From positions 2,242,001-2,306,000 of the forward strand of contig NZ_JBFEFL010000001.1 in assembly GCF_040717445.1 (NCBI RefSeq): a DNA stretch of 64,000 bases, given 5' to 3'. Both the position numbers and the translations under genes were made by a program. This DNA is from Qipengyuania sp. JC766. Lineage in GTDB: Bacteria; Pseudomonadota; Alphaproteobacteria; Sphingomonadales; Sphingomonadaceae. Below the pieces are notes generated by a model. The model worked only from the letters and a program-made list of their open reading frames with translations. It was not told the origin of the DNA and made no database searches. Of the stretch, positions 45,078 through 55,511 are shown piece by piece. Every line of letters starts with the position of its first letter. Within the stretch, counting starts at the first letter, position 1.

Positions 45078-46933
45078 TGGCCAGCGCAGCGGAGAAGACG
45101 CGGGTCGAGGAACTTTCCCGCCCTGCGCAGACGGCATTTCCGCTGGACGACGATCGCGTTGAACCGACCGCCATCACGCGCGAGGACGTAGACGGGACGC
45201 CGGCGGAGACCACCGGACGCGCGCTCGCCATTGCGGACATTCCGCAGCCCGGAACGAGCCTCACCGAGCGCTTCATTCGCACTGCCTATCGCCTCGGCGT
45301 GCCGGCGAACCTTTTGTCCAGCCCCTTCGGCGTCGTCAGTCCCCTGCGTCTTCTGGCGACCGCAGAAAGCCCGCTTCCCGGTAATCGGGCCGCCGGAGTG
45401 GCCTTGCGCGCCGGCCATTTCCTCGTCGATGGCGCGAAACTGCCGATTTCCGGCGTCGACATGGAGCCCTCTGCAACGATGGTGGCGCGCCAGGCCCGCG
45501 CCATTCACGGCTTCGGCTGGGTGCGCGACCTGTCCACTGCCGTCTCCTGGCGTGAAGGCGCTCCGATCGCGGAGCGGATCCTCGACGCCTGGCTCGCGAG
45601 CAATGCGGAACCGGCGCGCAACCGCGCATGGTCGGTCGAACTGACGGCGATGCGCCTGATGGCGTGGCTGACCGATGCGCCGCTTGTCCTGTCCGCCAAG
45701 GACGGCCGCCGCCGCAAGCAGCTGTTCGAGCACATGGCCATTACCGCGCGCTGGCTCGACCGCAAGGTCCCGGGAGAATCGGACAAGGTCGCGCAAGTGC
45801 TGGGCTGGGCAGCGATCGTGGCCGCGGGTCTGATGTTGCCCGACGGGAAGCCGCGCCGCATATTCGGCGAGGCCGGCCTGGTACGCGCATTCGGAGAAGC
45901 CGTGGCGGAAGATGGCGGTGTGCTGTCCCGGTGCCCGCTTTCGCAGCGGGACATTATCGCGGCGCTGATCGACCTGCGCGCCTGCTACGCCGCGCGGCGG
46001 ATCGACCCGCCCGAAGCGATCGAGACGATGCTGGCGCTCACCGTGCCGCCGCTGCTCGCGCTGGTTCACAGTGACGGCGGACTGGGCAGCTGGCAGGGCG
46101 GATCGGCCACGGCAGCTTACCGGATCGCGGCACTGGTCGAAGCGAGCGGCGTGCGCGCCCGCCCCCTTTCGAACGGTAAATCGTGGGGCTATCACCGCGT
46201 GGCCCTTCGCGACACGACGCTGCAATTCGATGCGGCACCGCCGCCACTGGGTCGCCATGCGCGCAGCGGGTGCGCATCCACGCTCGCCTTCGAATTCTGT
46301 CCGGCAGGCCATCGCCTGATCGTCAATTGCGGCGGCGCGGCGCTTGCGGGCGGTCTCGTCCCTGCCCGTATTGAGCAGGGCCTGCGCGCCAGCGCCGCCC
46401 ATTCCACCTTGACGCTGGACGATGCGAATTCGACCGCGGTCCTGGGCCGCGGCGGGCTCGGGAACGGGGTGAACGCGGTGGAAGTCGACCGACGGGTTGT
46501 CCAGGACAAGCGCGGCAAGGCAACGATCGTGACCGCGAGCCACGACGGCTATGCGGCGCGCTACGGTCTCCTTCACGAACGCACGCTCGCCCTGCGCGAG
46601 GACGGCATGGAGCTTCAGGGCGAAGACCAGCTCGTCCCGTCGGGCAAGCGCGGGAAACGCGGGAAGATCGCACTGACCCTGCGGTTCCATCTCGGCAAGG
46701 GCGTGCAGGCACGGCTTACCGAGGATGCCCGCGGTGCGGGCCTCGCCCTTCCCGACGGCAGCTTCTGGCAGTTCCGTCTCGGCGCGGAGGCGAGCGACGT
46801 CTCGCTTGCGCTGGAAGAAAGCCTGTGGGTCGACGGCGAGGGACGTCCGTGCCCGATCGAGCAGCTCGTGGTGCACGGGATGATTTCACGCAGCGGCGGG
46901 CGCTTCCCGTGGCTGTTCAAGAAAATGGGATAG
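45077..46933 (+). CDS. Heparinase II/III-like protein
   Basis: This 618-residue protein has the heparinase II/III family layout: an alpha/alpha-barrel N-terminal half (GFGWVRDLSTAVSWREGAPIAERI, then RAWSVELTAMRLMAWL) and a C-terminal beta-sandwich (HSTLTLDDANSTAV). No signal peptide is seen. Homologues sit between rpe and purH across many sphingomonads, suggesting a housekeeping role in envelope polysaccharide rather than heparin use. ATG 45077 overlaps the rpe stop by one base. PurH follows after six bases. Confidence 0.85.
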   Translation: MASAAEKTRVEELSRPAQTAFPLDDDRVEPTAITREDVDGTPAETTGRALAIADIPQPGTSLTERFIRTAYRLGVPANLLSSPFGVVSPLRLLATAESPLPGNRAAGVALRAGHFLVDGAKLPISGVDMEPSATMVARQARAIHGFGWVRDLSTAVSWREGAPIAERILDAWLASNAEPARNRAWSVELTAMRLMAWLTDAPLVLSAKDGRRRKQLFEHMAITARWLDRKVPGESDKVAQVLGWAAIVAAGLMLPDGKPRRIFGEAGLVRAFGEAVAEDGGVLSRCPLSQRDIIAALIDLRACYAARRIDPPEAIETMLALTVPPLLALVHSDGGLGSWQGGSATAAYRIAALVEASGVRARPLSNGKSWGYHRVALRDTTLQFDAAPPPLGRHARSGCASTLAFEFCPAGHRLIVNCGGAALAGGLVPARIEQGLRASAAHSTLTLDDANSTAVLGRGGLGNGVNAVEVDRRVVQDKRGKATIVTASHDGYAARYGLLHERTLALREDGMELQGEDQLVPSGKRGKRGKIALTLRFHLGKGVQARLTEDARGAGLALPDGSFWQFRLGAEASDVSLALEESLWVDGEGRPCPIEQLVVHGMISRSGGRFPWLFKKMG

Positions 46934-46939
46934 CTTTCG

Positions 46940-48529
46940 ATGACCGAACCGACGATCCGGCGGGCACTCCTCTCCGTGTCCGACAAGACCGGCTTGCCCG
47001 AACTCGGCAAGGCTCTGGCCGAGCGCGGTATCGAGCTGGTTTCGACTGGCGGCACGGCCCGCGCCCTGCGCGACGCCGGCCTGGACGTGCGCGATATCAG
47101 CGATCTGACGGGCTTTCCCGAAATGATGGACGGCCGGGTCAAGACGCTCCATCCCAAGGTCCATGGCGGCCTGCTCGCTCTGCGCGACAATTCCGAGCAC
47201 GTCGCCGCGATGGAAGCGCACGATATCGGCGCCATCGACCTGGTGGTGGTCAATCTCTATCCCTTCGAAGCGACGGTCGGCAGGGGCGCGGACCGCGACG
47301 AGGTAATCGAGAATATCGACATCGGCGGGCCGTCCATGGTCCGCTCGGCCGCGAAGAACCACGCGCATGTCGTTATCCTGACCGATCCGGCAGACTATGC
47401 CTGCCTCGAAAGCGAGCTCTCGGCACACGATGGCGCGACCTCGATGGATTTCCGCCGGCGCATGGCGGCCAAGGCCTTTGCGCGCACTGCCGCCTACGAC
47501 GCCGCTATCGGACAGTGGTTCGCCTTTGCCGACCAGGGAGAGCGCTTCCCGGAGCGGGTCTCCATGTCGCGCTCCCTCGCCGGTACGCTGCGCTACGGGG
47601 AGAACCCGCACCAGAACGCAGCGCTCTACCTTCCCGGCGGACCGCATACCAGCGGGTTGCCGCAGGCCGAGCAGGTCCAGGGTAAGGAACTCAGCTACAA
47701 CAACTACAACGACGCCAACGCCGCCTTGGAACTCGCTGCGGAATTCGCCGGAGGCGATCCGGCGGTGGTGATCGTCAAGCACGCCAACCCCTGCGGCGTG
47801 GCCCAGCGCGCGACCCTGCTCGAGGCATGGAACGCCGCGCTCGAATGCGACAGCGTGTCCGCATTCGGCGGTATCGTCGCGACCAATGTTGCGCTGGACG
47901 GTCCGACGGCCGAAGCGATCTGCCAGATCTTCACCGAAGTGGTGGTGGCACCGGGCGCCGACGAAGCAGCCTTGGCGGCCTTTTCCCGCAAGAAGAACCT
48001 TCGGCTGCTGCTCACCGACGGTCTTCCCGATCCTCGCCGGCCGGGGCAGACCATGGCCATCATCGCGGGCGGCATCCTGGTGCAGGATCGCGACAACGGC
48101 GCGATCACCGAAGCGGACCTGAAGGTCGTCACGAAGCGGGCCCCGAACGAGCGCGAGCTGCAGGACTGCCTGTTCGCCTGGACCGTGGCGCGCCACGTGA
48201 AGTCGAACGCGATCGTCTACGCGAAGGACGGCGCCACCGCGGGAATCGGAGCGGGCCAGATGAACCGGCGCGATTCGAGCCGGATCGCCGCGACGAAGGC
48301 GGCCGAAGCGGCCGAGAAATACAAGTGGCCGGAGCCCAGGACGGTCGGCAGCGCGGTCGCTTCCGATGCTTTCTTTCCCTTTGCCGACGGTTTCCTTGCG
48401 GCAGCCGAAGCGGGTGCCACGGCAGTCATCCAGCCCGGCGGATCGATCCGGGACGACGAAGTCATCTCCGCCGCAGACGATGCGGGGCTGGCCATGGTCT
48501 TCACCGGAATGCGGCATTTCCGCCACTGA
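46940..48529 (+). CDS. purH: Bifunctional AICAR transformylase / IMP cyclohydrolase
   Basis: This 529-residue protein catalyses the last two steps of purine synthesis. The N-terminal MGS-like cyclohydrolase domain carries [15 protein letters not shown] and [11 protein letters not shown]; the transformylase domain carries [14 protein letters not shown] and the KHANPCGVA catalytic segment, with [14 protein letters not shown] near the end. The length is normal for the family. It forms a tight run with rpe and the heparinase-like gene. Confidence 0.97.
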   Translation: MTEPTIRRALLSVSDKTGLPELGKALAERGIELVSTGGTARALRDAGLDVRDISDLTGFPEMMDGRVKTLHPKVHGGLLALRDNSEHVAAMEAHDIGAIDLVVVNLYPFEATVGRGADRDEVIENIDIGGPSMVRSAAKNHAHVVILTDPADYACLESELSAHDGATSMDFRRRMAAKAFARTAAYDAAIGQWFAFADQGERFPERVSMSRSLAGTLRYGENPHQNAALYLPGGPHTSGLPQAEQVQGKELSYNNYNDANAALELAAEFAGGDPAVVIVKHANPCGVAQRATLLEAWNAALECDSVSAFGGIVATNVALDGPTAEAICQIFTEVVVAPGADEAALAAFSRKKNLRLLLTDGLPDPRRPGQTMAIIAGGILVQDRDNGAITEADLKVVTKRAPNERELQDCLFAWTVARHVKSNAIVYAKDGATAGIGAGQMNRRDSSRIAATKAAEAAEKYKWPEPRTVGSAVASDAFFPFADGFLAAAEAGATAVIQPGGSIRDDEVISAADDAGLAMVFTGMRHFRH

Positions 48530-48650
48530 CCACCGGCCTTAGTAACCGAAAATCGACGGTTCGAGACTAACGGGTCTGAAACGAGCCGTTCACTTCGATG
48601 CAAGCGACACCCATCTAAGGTCACGAGCATCATCCTAGAAAGCTTACGCC

Positions 48651-48785
48651 ATGTCCTTCCTCCGTTCCGATCTCACTCGCAACTTTCTGCTCGGCTTCGT
48701 CCTGTGCGCGGGTGTGCTGATCGTGGGTCAGGGTCCGGAAGGCATGCTTTCCTTCATTCCGCAGGCGGTGGCCGGGGTCCGGTGA
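48651..48785 (+). CDS. Small hydrophobic protein upstream of msrA
   Basis: This 44-residue reading frame begins ATG 48651 and encodes an [20 protein letters not shown] segment with one membrane stretch, ending GVR. Its TGA overlaps the GTG start of the MsrA lipoprotein (GTGA), which argues that it is translated. It has no recognised family to me. It may be a small membrane peptide or a coupling leader for msrA. The 121 bases before it hold no clear signal. Confidence 0.55.
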   Translation: MSFLRSDLTRNFLLGFVLCAGVLIVGQGPEGMLSFIPQAVAGVR

Positions 48786-49468
48786 TCGCGCGCGCGCTTC
48801 TTCCGATCGCTGCTGCCGGTGTTCTGGCACTGGCCGGTTGCGGTACGCCGCCGGTCGAGGCGAAGGAGCAGCATTTGCGTGCGCCCGTACCGGAGCGCAC
48901 GGCCACTGAACCACAGGGCCTGCAGACCGCCGTGTTCGCCGGGGGCTGCTTCTGGGGCGTCGAGGCTGTGTTCAGTCACGTCAAGGGCGTCAAAAGCGTC
49001 GTGGCAGGCTATCACGGCGGAAACGCCGCGACTGCCAATTACGATGCTGTCAATTCCGGTGTTACCAGGCATGCGGAAGCGGTGCGGATCGAATACGATC
49101 CTTCCGTGGTCCGCTACGACGAATTGCTGCAGATCCTGTTTTCCGTCGTGGCCGATCCCACGCTGCACAACAGGCAGGGACCCGATACCGGCAGCGAATA
49201 CCGTGCCGCGCTCGTCCCGCTGACGGACGAACAGCGCGCTGTCGCTGCCGCCTATCTGGAGCAGATGCAGGTATCGGGGGTCTGGAACGATCCCATCGTC
49301 ACCGAGATCGAGGATTATCGCGAGTTCTTCGTGGCGGAAGAGAAGCACCAGGATTTCGCACTGAATAATCCCGATCACAGCTACATCGTTTACTGGGACA
49401 AGCCGAAGATCGAGGCGTTACGCGAAATGTATCCCGACCACTATCGGGCCGAGTTCGTTCCCGGCTGA
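48782..49468 (+). CDS. msrA: Peptide-methionine (S)-S-oxide reductase, lipoprotein form
   Basis: This 228-residue enzyme reduces methionine S-sulfoxide in proteins. The catalytic Cys is in AGGCFWGVEAVF (Cys56), with GYHGGNAATANYDAV and the TGSEYRAAL segment behind it. The GTG start gives the lipobox LAGC (Cys20) after [16 protein letters not shown], so it is predicted to sit in the periplasm as a lipoprotein, not the usual cytoplasmic form. Start 48782 overlaps the stop of the small upstream ORF. Confidence 0.88.
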   Translation: MIARALLPIAAAGVLALAGCGTPPVEAKEQHLRAPVPERTATEPQGLQTAVFAGGCFWGVEAVFSHVKGVKSVVAGYHGGNAATANYDAVNSGVTRHAEAVRIEYDPSVVRYDELLQILFSVVADPTLHNRQGPDTGSEYRAALVPLTDEQRAVAAAYLEQMQVSGVWNDPIVTEIEDYREFFVAEEKHQDFALNNPDHSYIVYWDKPKIEALREMYPDHYRAEFVPG

Positions 49469-49504
49469 GTAGCGGGAGGCCGGAAGGCTCGCTATATTCG
49501 CGTC

Positions 49505-49969
49505 ATGACCGACCACGCGCACGATCACAGCGAACATAGCGGCGAGGAACTCGTCGCCGAAGCCCGCCGCACGTTGACAGAGGCTGGCGAGCAGTGGACC
49601 GCCATGCGGCAGGCGCTGTTCGAGGAGCTGGCCCGGTTCGAGAAGCCGGCTTCCGCCTACGATATTGCGGACAATCTCTCGAAAACGCGCGGGCGCCGGG
49701 TCGCGCCCAACAGCATCTACCGCATCCTGGACGTCTTCGTGGCGAACAACCTCGCCTTGCGGGTGGAAAGCGCCAACGCGTATCTCGCCAACACGCATCC
49801 CGGCTGCGAGCACGACTGCATCTTCCTCGTCTGCGACGAATGCGGCGAGGCAACCCATGCGGACAACGATGCCGTGGCGCAAAGCGTGCGATCGGTGGCG
49901 AACGACCGGAACTTCCGCACCCGTCGCCCGATCATCGAGGTGCGCGGATTGTGCAGCGACTGCGCCTGA
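49505..49969 (+). CDS. zur: Fur-family metal regulator, Zur-like
   Basis: This 154-residue Fur-family protein has a histidine-rich N-terminus (MTDHAHDHSEHSG), a winged helix with APNSIYRILDVFVANNLALRV, and two CxxC zinc pairs (VCDECG, LCSDCA). The HPGCEHDCIFLVC segment is also typical of zinc sensors. The histidines suggest the zinc-uptake regulator role, but iron or peroxide sensing cannot be excluded. No regulated transporter is nearby. Confidence 0.78.
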   Translation: MTDHAHDHSEHSGEELVAEARRTLTEAGEQWTAMRQALFEELARFEKPASAYDIADNLSKTRGRRVAPNSIYRILDVFVANNLALRVESANAYLANTHPGCEHDCIFLVCDECGEATHADNDAVAQSVRSVANDRNFRTRRPIIEVRGLCSDCA

Positions 49970-50040
49970 CAGGCGCTGCGCGCTGAACCGGCGTAAAACC
50001 GTTCATCGACAGTCGCGATCGGGCAGGGTAAGCCCGTCAT

Positions 50041-51963
50041 ATGACATCAAATCCCGAAACGCCGTTGCTCGATACGGTGAAATTCCCCGCCGACCTGCGC
50101 AAGCTGCGCAAGGACCAACTCCGCCAGCTTTCCGACGAATTGCGCGAGGAGATGATCTCCGCCGTCAGTACGTCGGGAGGGCACTTGGGCTCCGGTCTCG
50201 GCGTGGTCGAGCTGACCACCGCGATCCATTACGTCTTCAACACTCCGGACGACAAGCTGATCTGGGACGTGGGTCATCAGTGCTATCCGCACAAGATCAT
50301 CACCGGCCGGCGCGACCGGATTCGCACCCTGCGCCAGGGCGGCGGACTGTCCGGCTTCACCAAGCGCAGCGAGAGCGAATACGATCCGTTCGGTGCGGCG
50401 CATTCCTCCACGTCGATTTCCGCCGGGATCGGCTTCGCCATGGCCAACAAGCTGCAGGGCAAGCCCGGCCGTGCGATCGCCGTCATCGGCGACGGCGCGA
50501 TGAGTGCGGGAATGGCCTACGAGGCGATGAACAATGCCGAAGCGGCGGGCAATCGCCTGATCGTGATCCTGAATGACAACGACATGTCGATCGCGCCGCC
50601 GGTGGGCGGCCTGTCGGCCTATCTGGCCCGGACCGTCTCCAGCAGCGAATATCTCGGCCTTCGCAGCCTAGCTTCGCGCATGACCGCCAAGCTTTCGCGC
50701 AGGGTGCACAAGGCGCTCGACAAGGCCGAGGAATACACGCGCGGCATGGTGACGGGCGGGACGTTGTTCGAGGAGCTCGGCTTCTATTACGTGGGCCCGA
50801 TCGACGGGCACAATCTGGAACACCTCATCCCGGTGCTGGAAAACGTGCGGGACAGCGAGCAGGGACCGGTGCTGATCCATGTGGTGACCACCAAGGGCAA
50901 GGGGTACGAGCCGGCGGAAAAGAGCGCCGACAAGTATCACGGGGTGCCCAAGTTCGACGTGGTGACCGGGGAAAAGGCCAAGTCGGCGGCCGGCCCGCCC
51001 AACTATCAGGACGTGTTCGGCGACACGCTGACCAAACTGGCGGAAACCGACGACCGGATCTGTGCGATCACGGCCGCCATGCCGGGCGGCACGGGCGTGG
51101 ACCGCTTTGCCAAGGCGCACCCGGAGCGTGCGTTCGATGTCGGGATCGCGGAACAGCACGGGGTGACCTTCGCTGCCGGCCTTGCCGCGCAGGGCATGCG
51201 TCCGTTCGCCGCGATCTATTCGACCTTCCTGCAGCGCGCCTATGACCAGGTGGTGCACGACGTTGCGATCCAGAACCTGCCGGTCCGCTTCGCGATCGAC
51301 CGCGCAGGGCTGGTCGGCGCCGACGGCGCGACCCATGCGGGCAGCTTCGACGTGACCTATCTCGCCACGCTGCCCAATTTCGTGGTGATGGCACCGGCGG
51401 ACGAAGCGGAACTGGTCCACATGACCTACACCGCTGCCGAGCATGACGAGGGTCCCATCGCTTTCCGTTACCCGCGCGGCGCCGGCACCGGCGTTGCCAT
51501 ACCGGAAACGCCGGAGAAGCTGGAGATCGGCCGCGGTCGAATCGTGCGCGAAGGCAGCAAGGTGGCCATCTTGTCGCTCGGCGCGCGGCTCGAGGAAGCG
51601 AAGAAGGCTGCCGACCAGCTCGACGCGAAGGGCCTGTCCACCACGGTGGCCGACATGCGCTTCGCCAAGCCTCTCGACACCGACCTGATCGAGACCCTGA
51701 TGCGCAGCCACGAAGTGGTCGTCACGGTCGAGGAAGGCGCCGTCGGCGGGCTGGGCGCGCATGTCCTGACCTTTGCCAGCGACAGCGGCCTGACCGATAA
51801 CGGGCTGAAGATTCGTACGCTTCGCCTACCCGACATTTTCCAGGACCAGGACAAGCCCGAAAAGCAGTATGACGAGGCCGGTCTCAACGCGCCGCATATT
51901 GTCGATGCGGTCCTGACCGCACTTCGCCACAACAGCGCCGGTGTGGAGGAAGCGCGGGCCTGA
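50041..51963 (+). CDS. dxs: 1-deoxy-D-xylulose-5-phosphate synthase
   Basis: This 640-residue thiamine diphosphate enzyme makes DXP from pyruvate and glyceraldehyde-3-phosphate, the first step of the non-mevalonate isoprenoid pathway. It has [15 protein letters not shown], the thiamine motif [30 protein letters not shown] and the transketolase segment [15 protein letters not shown]. The length is normal. The gene stands alone with a 71-base gap before it. Confidence 0.97.
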   Translation: MTSNPETPLLDTVKFPADLRKLRKDQLRQLSDELREEMISAVSTSGGHLGSGLGVVELTTAIHYVFNTPDDKLIWDVGHQCYPHKIITGRRDRIRTLRQGGGLSGFTKRSESEYDPFGAAHSSTSISAGIGFAMANKLQGKPGRAIAVIGDGAMSAGMAYEAMNNAEAAGNRLIVILNDNDMSIAPPVGGLSAYLARTVSSSEYLGLRSLASRMTAKLSRRVHKALDKAEEYTRGMVTGGTLFEELGFYYVGPIDGHNLEHLIPVLENVRDSEQGPVLIHVVTTKGKGYEPAEKSADKYHGVPKFDVVTGEKAKSAAGPPNYQDVFGDTLTKLAETDDRICAITAAMPGGTGVDRFAKAHPERAFDVGIAEQHGVTFAAGLAAQGMRPFAAIYSTFLQRAYDQVVHDVAIQNLPVRFAIDRAGLVGADGATHAGSFDVTYLATLPNFVVMAPADEAELVHMTYTAAEHDEGPIAFRYPRGAGTGVAIPETPEKLEIGRGRIVREGSKVAILSLGARLEEAKKAADQLDAKGLSTTVADMRFAKPLDTDLIETLMRSHEVVVTVEEGAVGGLGAHVLTFASDSGLTDNGLKIRTLRLPDIFQDQDKPEKQYDEAGLNAPHIVDAVLTALRHNSAGVEEARA

Positions 51964-52006
51964 TCGGTCCGGTCGGCCGCAGGGGAAAGCGCGCGAGGCA
52001 AGGCAA

Positions 52007-52804
52007 ATGGCTCTTCTACGCACTGAACGTGACGGTCCGGTCACCACGCTGACCATCGACCGGGCGGAGACCATGAACCCCCTCGGCATACCGGGGGACG
52101 GGGAAGAGTTCGCCGCGGCCTGCGATACCATCAATCGCGATCTCGAGACACGCTGCGTCATACTGACCGGAGCGGGCAAGGCCTTCAGCGCGGGCGGCGA
52201 CGTCAAGGCGATGCGGGACAGGACCGGGACGTTCGGCGGCACGCCGCCTGCCATTTCGGACGGCTATCGCGACAACATCCACCGCATATTGCGAGCGCTC
52301 TACGGCTTGCGCGTGCCCGTGATCGCGGCGGTCAACGGTCCGGCGATCGGGCTAGGCTGCGATGTCGCCTGCCTCGCCGACATCCGGATCGCGGGCGAGA
52401 AGGCGAAGTTCGGCGTTACCTTCCTCAAGCTTGGCATCATACCCGGCGACGGCGGGGCCTGGATCCTGCCGCGCGCGATCGGGATGAGCCGTGCGGCGGA
52501 GATGTTCTTCACCGGTGACGTGATCGATGCGGCGACCGCCCGTGACTGGGGACTCGTCAGCCGCGTCGTGCCGCAGGACGATCTGCTGGCCCAGGCGAAC
52601 GTACTCGCTTGCAGGATCGCGGCGCTTCCGCCGCACGCGCTGCGGCAGACGAAGATGCTGCTGCGGCAAGGGCACGACATGAGCTATGACGGCGCGCTCG
52701 AGCTGGCGGCGAACACGCAGGCGATGATGCACCACACCGCCGATCACGCGGAAGGCGTCGCGGCATTGATCGAAAAGCGGGAGCCGCGCTTTACCGGCGA
52801 CTAG
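52007..52804 (+). CDS. Enoyl-CoA hydratase/isomerase family protein
   Basis: This 265-residue crotonase-fold protein has GKAFSAGGDVKAM (oxyanion hole), NGPAIGLGCDVACLADI (second oxyanion Gly) and FLKLGIIPGDGGAWILPR with the acidic residue typical of active hydratases. The reaction is probably hydration of an enoyl-CoA; substrate chain is unknown. ATG 52007 has GGCAAGGC just upstream. It begins 43 bases after dxs and may be read with it. Confidence 0.88.
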   Translation: MALLRTERDGPVTTLTIDRAETMNPLGIPGDGEEFAAACDTINRDLETRCVILTGAGKAFSAGGDVKAMRDRTGTFGGTPPAISDGYRDNIHRILRALYGLRVPVIAAVNGPAIGLGCDVACLADIRIAGEKAKFGVTFLKLGIIPGDGGAWILPRAIGMSRAAEMFFTGDVIDAATARDWGLVSRVVPQDDLLAQANVLACRIAALPPHALRQTKMLLRQGHDMSYDGALELAANTQAMMHHTADHAEGVAALIEKREPRFTGD

Positions 52805-52807
52805 GCC

Positions 52808-53479
52808 TCAGCCGATCCAGCGCCAGGGGCCGGCATCCATGCTGTGCAGCCAGGTGGCCAGCAGCCAGATAGCCGCCCCTGCCATCCACGAGAGCGGTCC
52901 CACCGCGAAAATCCGCTGCATTTTCGGCCAGTAGCTCGTGTTCGCTTCCCACTGCACCCAGGCTTCGCCCATCAGAGCTTCCTTCTTGCGGTCCTGGAGC
53001 TTCGCGCCGACGAGCGCGAGGATGCCTATCGCCAGTGCGACGACGATGGTGCGGGGGGTCGGCGCGGCGGCAAGGTGGGCGAGGGCCCAGAGCGCGAAGC
53101 CCCACATCATCGGGTGGCGGGTGACGCGGAAGACGCCGGAAGGCGCTTTCGTGGCCGCTTTCTCTGCCCGGGGAGCGGGTAGCGCGGGGTTGCCGACGAG
53201 CGAGCCTGCGAAGAGGACCATGGCGACGAGCGTGATCGCGCTTGCGAGGATCCAAACGCCATCGGAATAGCCGCCCCATAGCGGAATTCCGGGGCTTAAG
53301 GCCACGAAAGCGAGGTACATCCAGACCATCGCGGCGGCGCTCACGAGCGAGTAGACGGCCATGAAGCCTGCCTCTCCGAGCGCCCGGACCATGCCGGCCC
53401 GGAAGGGATGCGACATGGCGAAATGGCTGCCGACAAAGGCCGTGCTGGCCGCGATCAACGAGACGAGAGTCTGGTCCAT
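52808..53479 (-). CDS. NnrU-family membrane protein
   Basis: This 223-residue protein has six or so hydrophobic segments and the NnrU block VTRHPMMWGFALWALAHL, with HFAMSHPFRAGMV near the start. NnrU proteins are linked to denitrification in some species, and many copies occur without it, as here where no nitrite or nitric oxide reductase is seen. The precise role is unknown. It is convergent with the enoyl-CoA hydratase gene. Confidence 0.82.
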   Translation of the reverse strand: MDQTLVSLIAASTAFVGSHFAMSHPFRAGMVRALGEAGFMAVYSLVSAAAMVWMYLAFVALSPGIPLWGGYSDGVWILASAITLVAMVLFAGSLVGNPALPAPRAEKAATKAPSGVFRVTRHPMMWGFALWALAHLAAAPTPRTIVVALAIGILALVGAKLQDRKKEALMGEAWVQWEANTSYWPKMQRIFAVGPLSWMAGAAIWLLATWLHSMDAGPWRWIG

Positions 53480-53581
53480 ACGGTGCCTCCCCGTGCCGTG
53501 TGCGCCCTGCCGAACCGTGTCAGCAGGGTGCGAATAAAGCGCTGCATTGCCGGCTTCGTACAGGCGAAACCGGCCGAAGTC

Positions 53582-54136
53582 TCAATTTCCGCTCGGCGCC
53601 GCCGCCTGCGGATCGACGATCGCGAGCAGTTCCACCTTGAACAGCAGCGTCGCACCGCCCGGAATGGGACCTCGGCCCTGCCAGCCATAGGCCATGCTGG
53701 CGGGCGCGGCGATCTCGATCGTGTCACCCACGCCGGCCTGCGGGATCGCAAGTTGCCAGGCCGGAATGAGGCTGCGCAGAGGGAAGGTCGCAGGCTCGCT
53801 GCGTTCGTAGGAGCTGTCGAAACCGGTGCCGTCCACGAAGGTCCCGGCGTAGTGCACGGTCACCCGGTCGGTCACGGCTGGCTTCGGCCCGGTGCCGTCG
53901 CCCGCGATGCGCCGCCACAGGAGGCCGCCGGACAGGAACTGCCAGTCGCCCGACCGCGCCCGGTCCTCCAGCGCCGCCCACTGCGCCGCCTGCCAACCGA
54001 TCGTCGGTACGACCGGTTCGGCCGGCGGCGGCGCGGCGACATCCTGTGCGGCAGCGGGCATCGCCAGCGCGGCGAGGCCCATGGCGAGACCCAATGGTAC
54101 TGTCACGGCCCGGCGACAGGAGATCCTACCAGTCAT
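53582..54136 (-). CDS. FKBP-type peptidyl-prolyl cis-trans isomerase, exported
   Basis: This 184-residue protein has a signal peptide (to about residue 30, AMPAAAQ), a short linker and one FKBP domain, with VTVHYAGTFVDGTGFDSSY, the PAWQLAIPQAGVGDTIEIAAP core and AYGWQGRGPIPGGATLLFKVEL. It speeds proline isomerisation in the periplasm. ATG 54136 overlaps the end of the amidohydrolase gene by 11 bases, so it is read in the same unit. Confidence 0.92.
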   Translation of the reverse strand: MTGRISCRRAVTVPLGLAMGLAALAMPAAAQDVAAPPPAEPVVPTIGWQAAQWAALEDRARSGDWQFLSGGLLWRRIAGDGTGPKPAVTDRVTVHYAGTFVDGTGFDSSYERSEPATFPLRSLIPAWQLAIPQAGVGDTIEIAAPASMAYGWQGRGPIPGGATLLFKVELLAIVDPQAAAPSGN

Positions 54137-55511
54137 AGGCCTTGGGCAGATCGCTTTCGTCCAGGTCGCGATAGCGGTCGCGCAGCCGGGTCTGGTGGTT
54201 CTGCAGTGGCTGTTCGACGCCGTCGATGAAGACGCGTTCCGGTGCGCTGTCGAGTTCCAGCGGATCGCCGTCCCACATCACCACGTCGCCCGCCGCGCCA
54301 TTGGCCAGCACGCCCAGGCGTCCTTCGAACCCGGCAATGGCCGCCGGGACCGAGCTGATCGCGGCAAAGGCCTGGCCCCAGCTCAGCCCGTCCGCCCCGG
54401 GCACCCGGCTCAGCGCGACGAGGTTGCCGGCATATTGCGTAGCCGTGCGCGGCTGCCCGTCTGTTCCGCCGTCGAGCCCGCCGATCGCCACCTGTACGCC
54501 CGCGCGGGCCATGCGCCCCACGTTCGACTGCGTGGCGGCCAGTTGTTCGAAGCTGACGGGCAGGTCGTTCAGGGCCCGCGCGATCACGGGTATGCCCGCC
54601 TGCGCGATCCGGTCCGCGACCATCCAGCCTTCGCTCGCGCCGACCAGCACGAGCCGCAGGTTGGGAAATTCGCGCGGGAGGGAAAGCACCTGACGGATGT
54701 CCGCGGCGCGTTCCACCAGCACGTAGAGCGGCTGCTGCCCGCGGACCACGGGGACCAGCGCGGCGGCATCGAAGCGGGTCAGCAGCGTGTCGCTGGCGCG
54801 CTCCGTCTCGTTGTCGAGCAGGCGCGTGTCGATCGGCAGGTCGTCACCGCTGCGGTCGCGTTCGGGCTGCACCGCGCGGCCGACCAGCTGCGAATCGTCG
54901 CCATACTGGCCCGCTTCGCGCAAGGCGTTGCGCAGCAGCGTGTGCGCGCCGGTGCGGCTGCCCCCGCCAAGCCGCGCGCCCGCTTCGCCGAGCGCCACCA
55001 TCTGGAACGCGCGCGGCCGCACGACCATCATCGGATCGTCGCCCAGGTCCACGATCGCGCCCTGCCCCGCAAAGATCGAGCTGGACGGATAGCCGGTGAC
55101 AGACGCGCGCGTCACGCCGCCCGCGCGGCTGACCAGCACGTGCTGCGAGGAAGGGTTGAGCGCGGGCGCCACGTCCAGCGCGGCGCTGAAGGGCGATCCG
55201 CGCGCGGCGGTGTCGTTCGATTCGTCGACCGCATCCACATCGGCGAGGCCGAGCGAGGTGACGGCGGCGAACAGGCCGGGCGTGACCCACTTGCCGGTGC
55301 CGTCCACGGCGGTGCCGCTGGCCGCGGGCGCGCCCGAAGCAGGCCCGGCATAGACGACGCGGCCACCGCGGACGGACACCGTGCCGCCTTCGATGGGGTC
55401 GCTGCCGTCGCCGGTGGCGACCGTCGCGCCGGTGATGTCGAAATCCTGCGCCGCGGCAGGCGTGCCGAGCGCGAGCAGGGCAGTTGCGGCGAGAAGGGCG
55501 GAGCGGATCAT
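54126..55511 (-). CDS. Amidohydrolase-like protein without metal ligands
   Basis: This 461-residue exported protein (signal to about residue 22) is a paralogue of the next gene, but its active site is gone. The HxH-bearing PGVIDIHSHLG region is PGLFAAVTSLGL here; the strands that should hold the later histidines read LVLVGASEGWM, and the Asp region reads VAIGGLDGGTDGQ. The fold marks VGRMARAGVQ and ANGAAGDVVMWDGDPLEL are kept. It is likely a catalytically dead partner of the intact enzyme, with which it overlaps by four bases (ATGA). Confidence 0.8.
   Translation of the reverse strand: MIRSALLAATALLALGTPAAAQDFDITGATVATGDGSDPIEGGTVSVRGGRVVYAGPASGAPAASGTAVDGTGKWVTPGLFAAVTSLGLADVDAVDESNDTAARGSPFSAALDVAPALNPSSQHVLVSRAGGVTRASVTGYPSSSIFAGQGAIVDLGDDPMMVVRPRAFQMVALGEAGARLGGGSRTGAHTLLRNALREAGQYGDDSQLVGRAVQPERDRSGDDLPIDTRLLDNETERASDTLLTRFDAAALVPVVRGQQPLYVLVERAADIRQVLSLPREFPNLRLVLVGASEGWMVADRIAQAGIPVIARALNDLPVSFEQLAATQSNVGRMARAGVQVAIGGLDGGTDGQPRTATQYAGNLVALSRVPGADGLSWGQAFAAISSVPAAIAGFEGRLGVLANGAAGDVVMWDGDPLELDSAPERVFIDGVEQPLQNHQTRLRDRYRDLDESDLPKAYDW

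Noticed and set aside
45077-46933. Inclusion of the heparinase-like gene in the xylan system
   Set aside because: It has no export signal, no AGCGCT operator, and is coupled to rpe and purH.
54126-55511. Annotation as a working imidazolonepropionase
   Set aside because: All metal-binding residues of the superfamily are missing.
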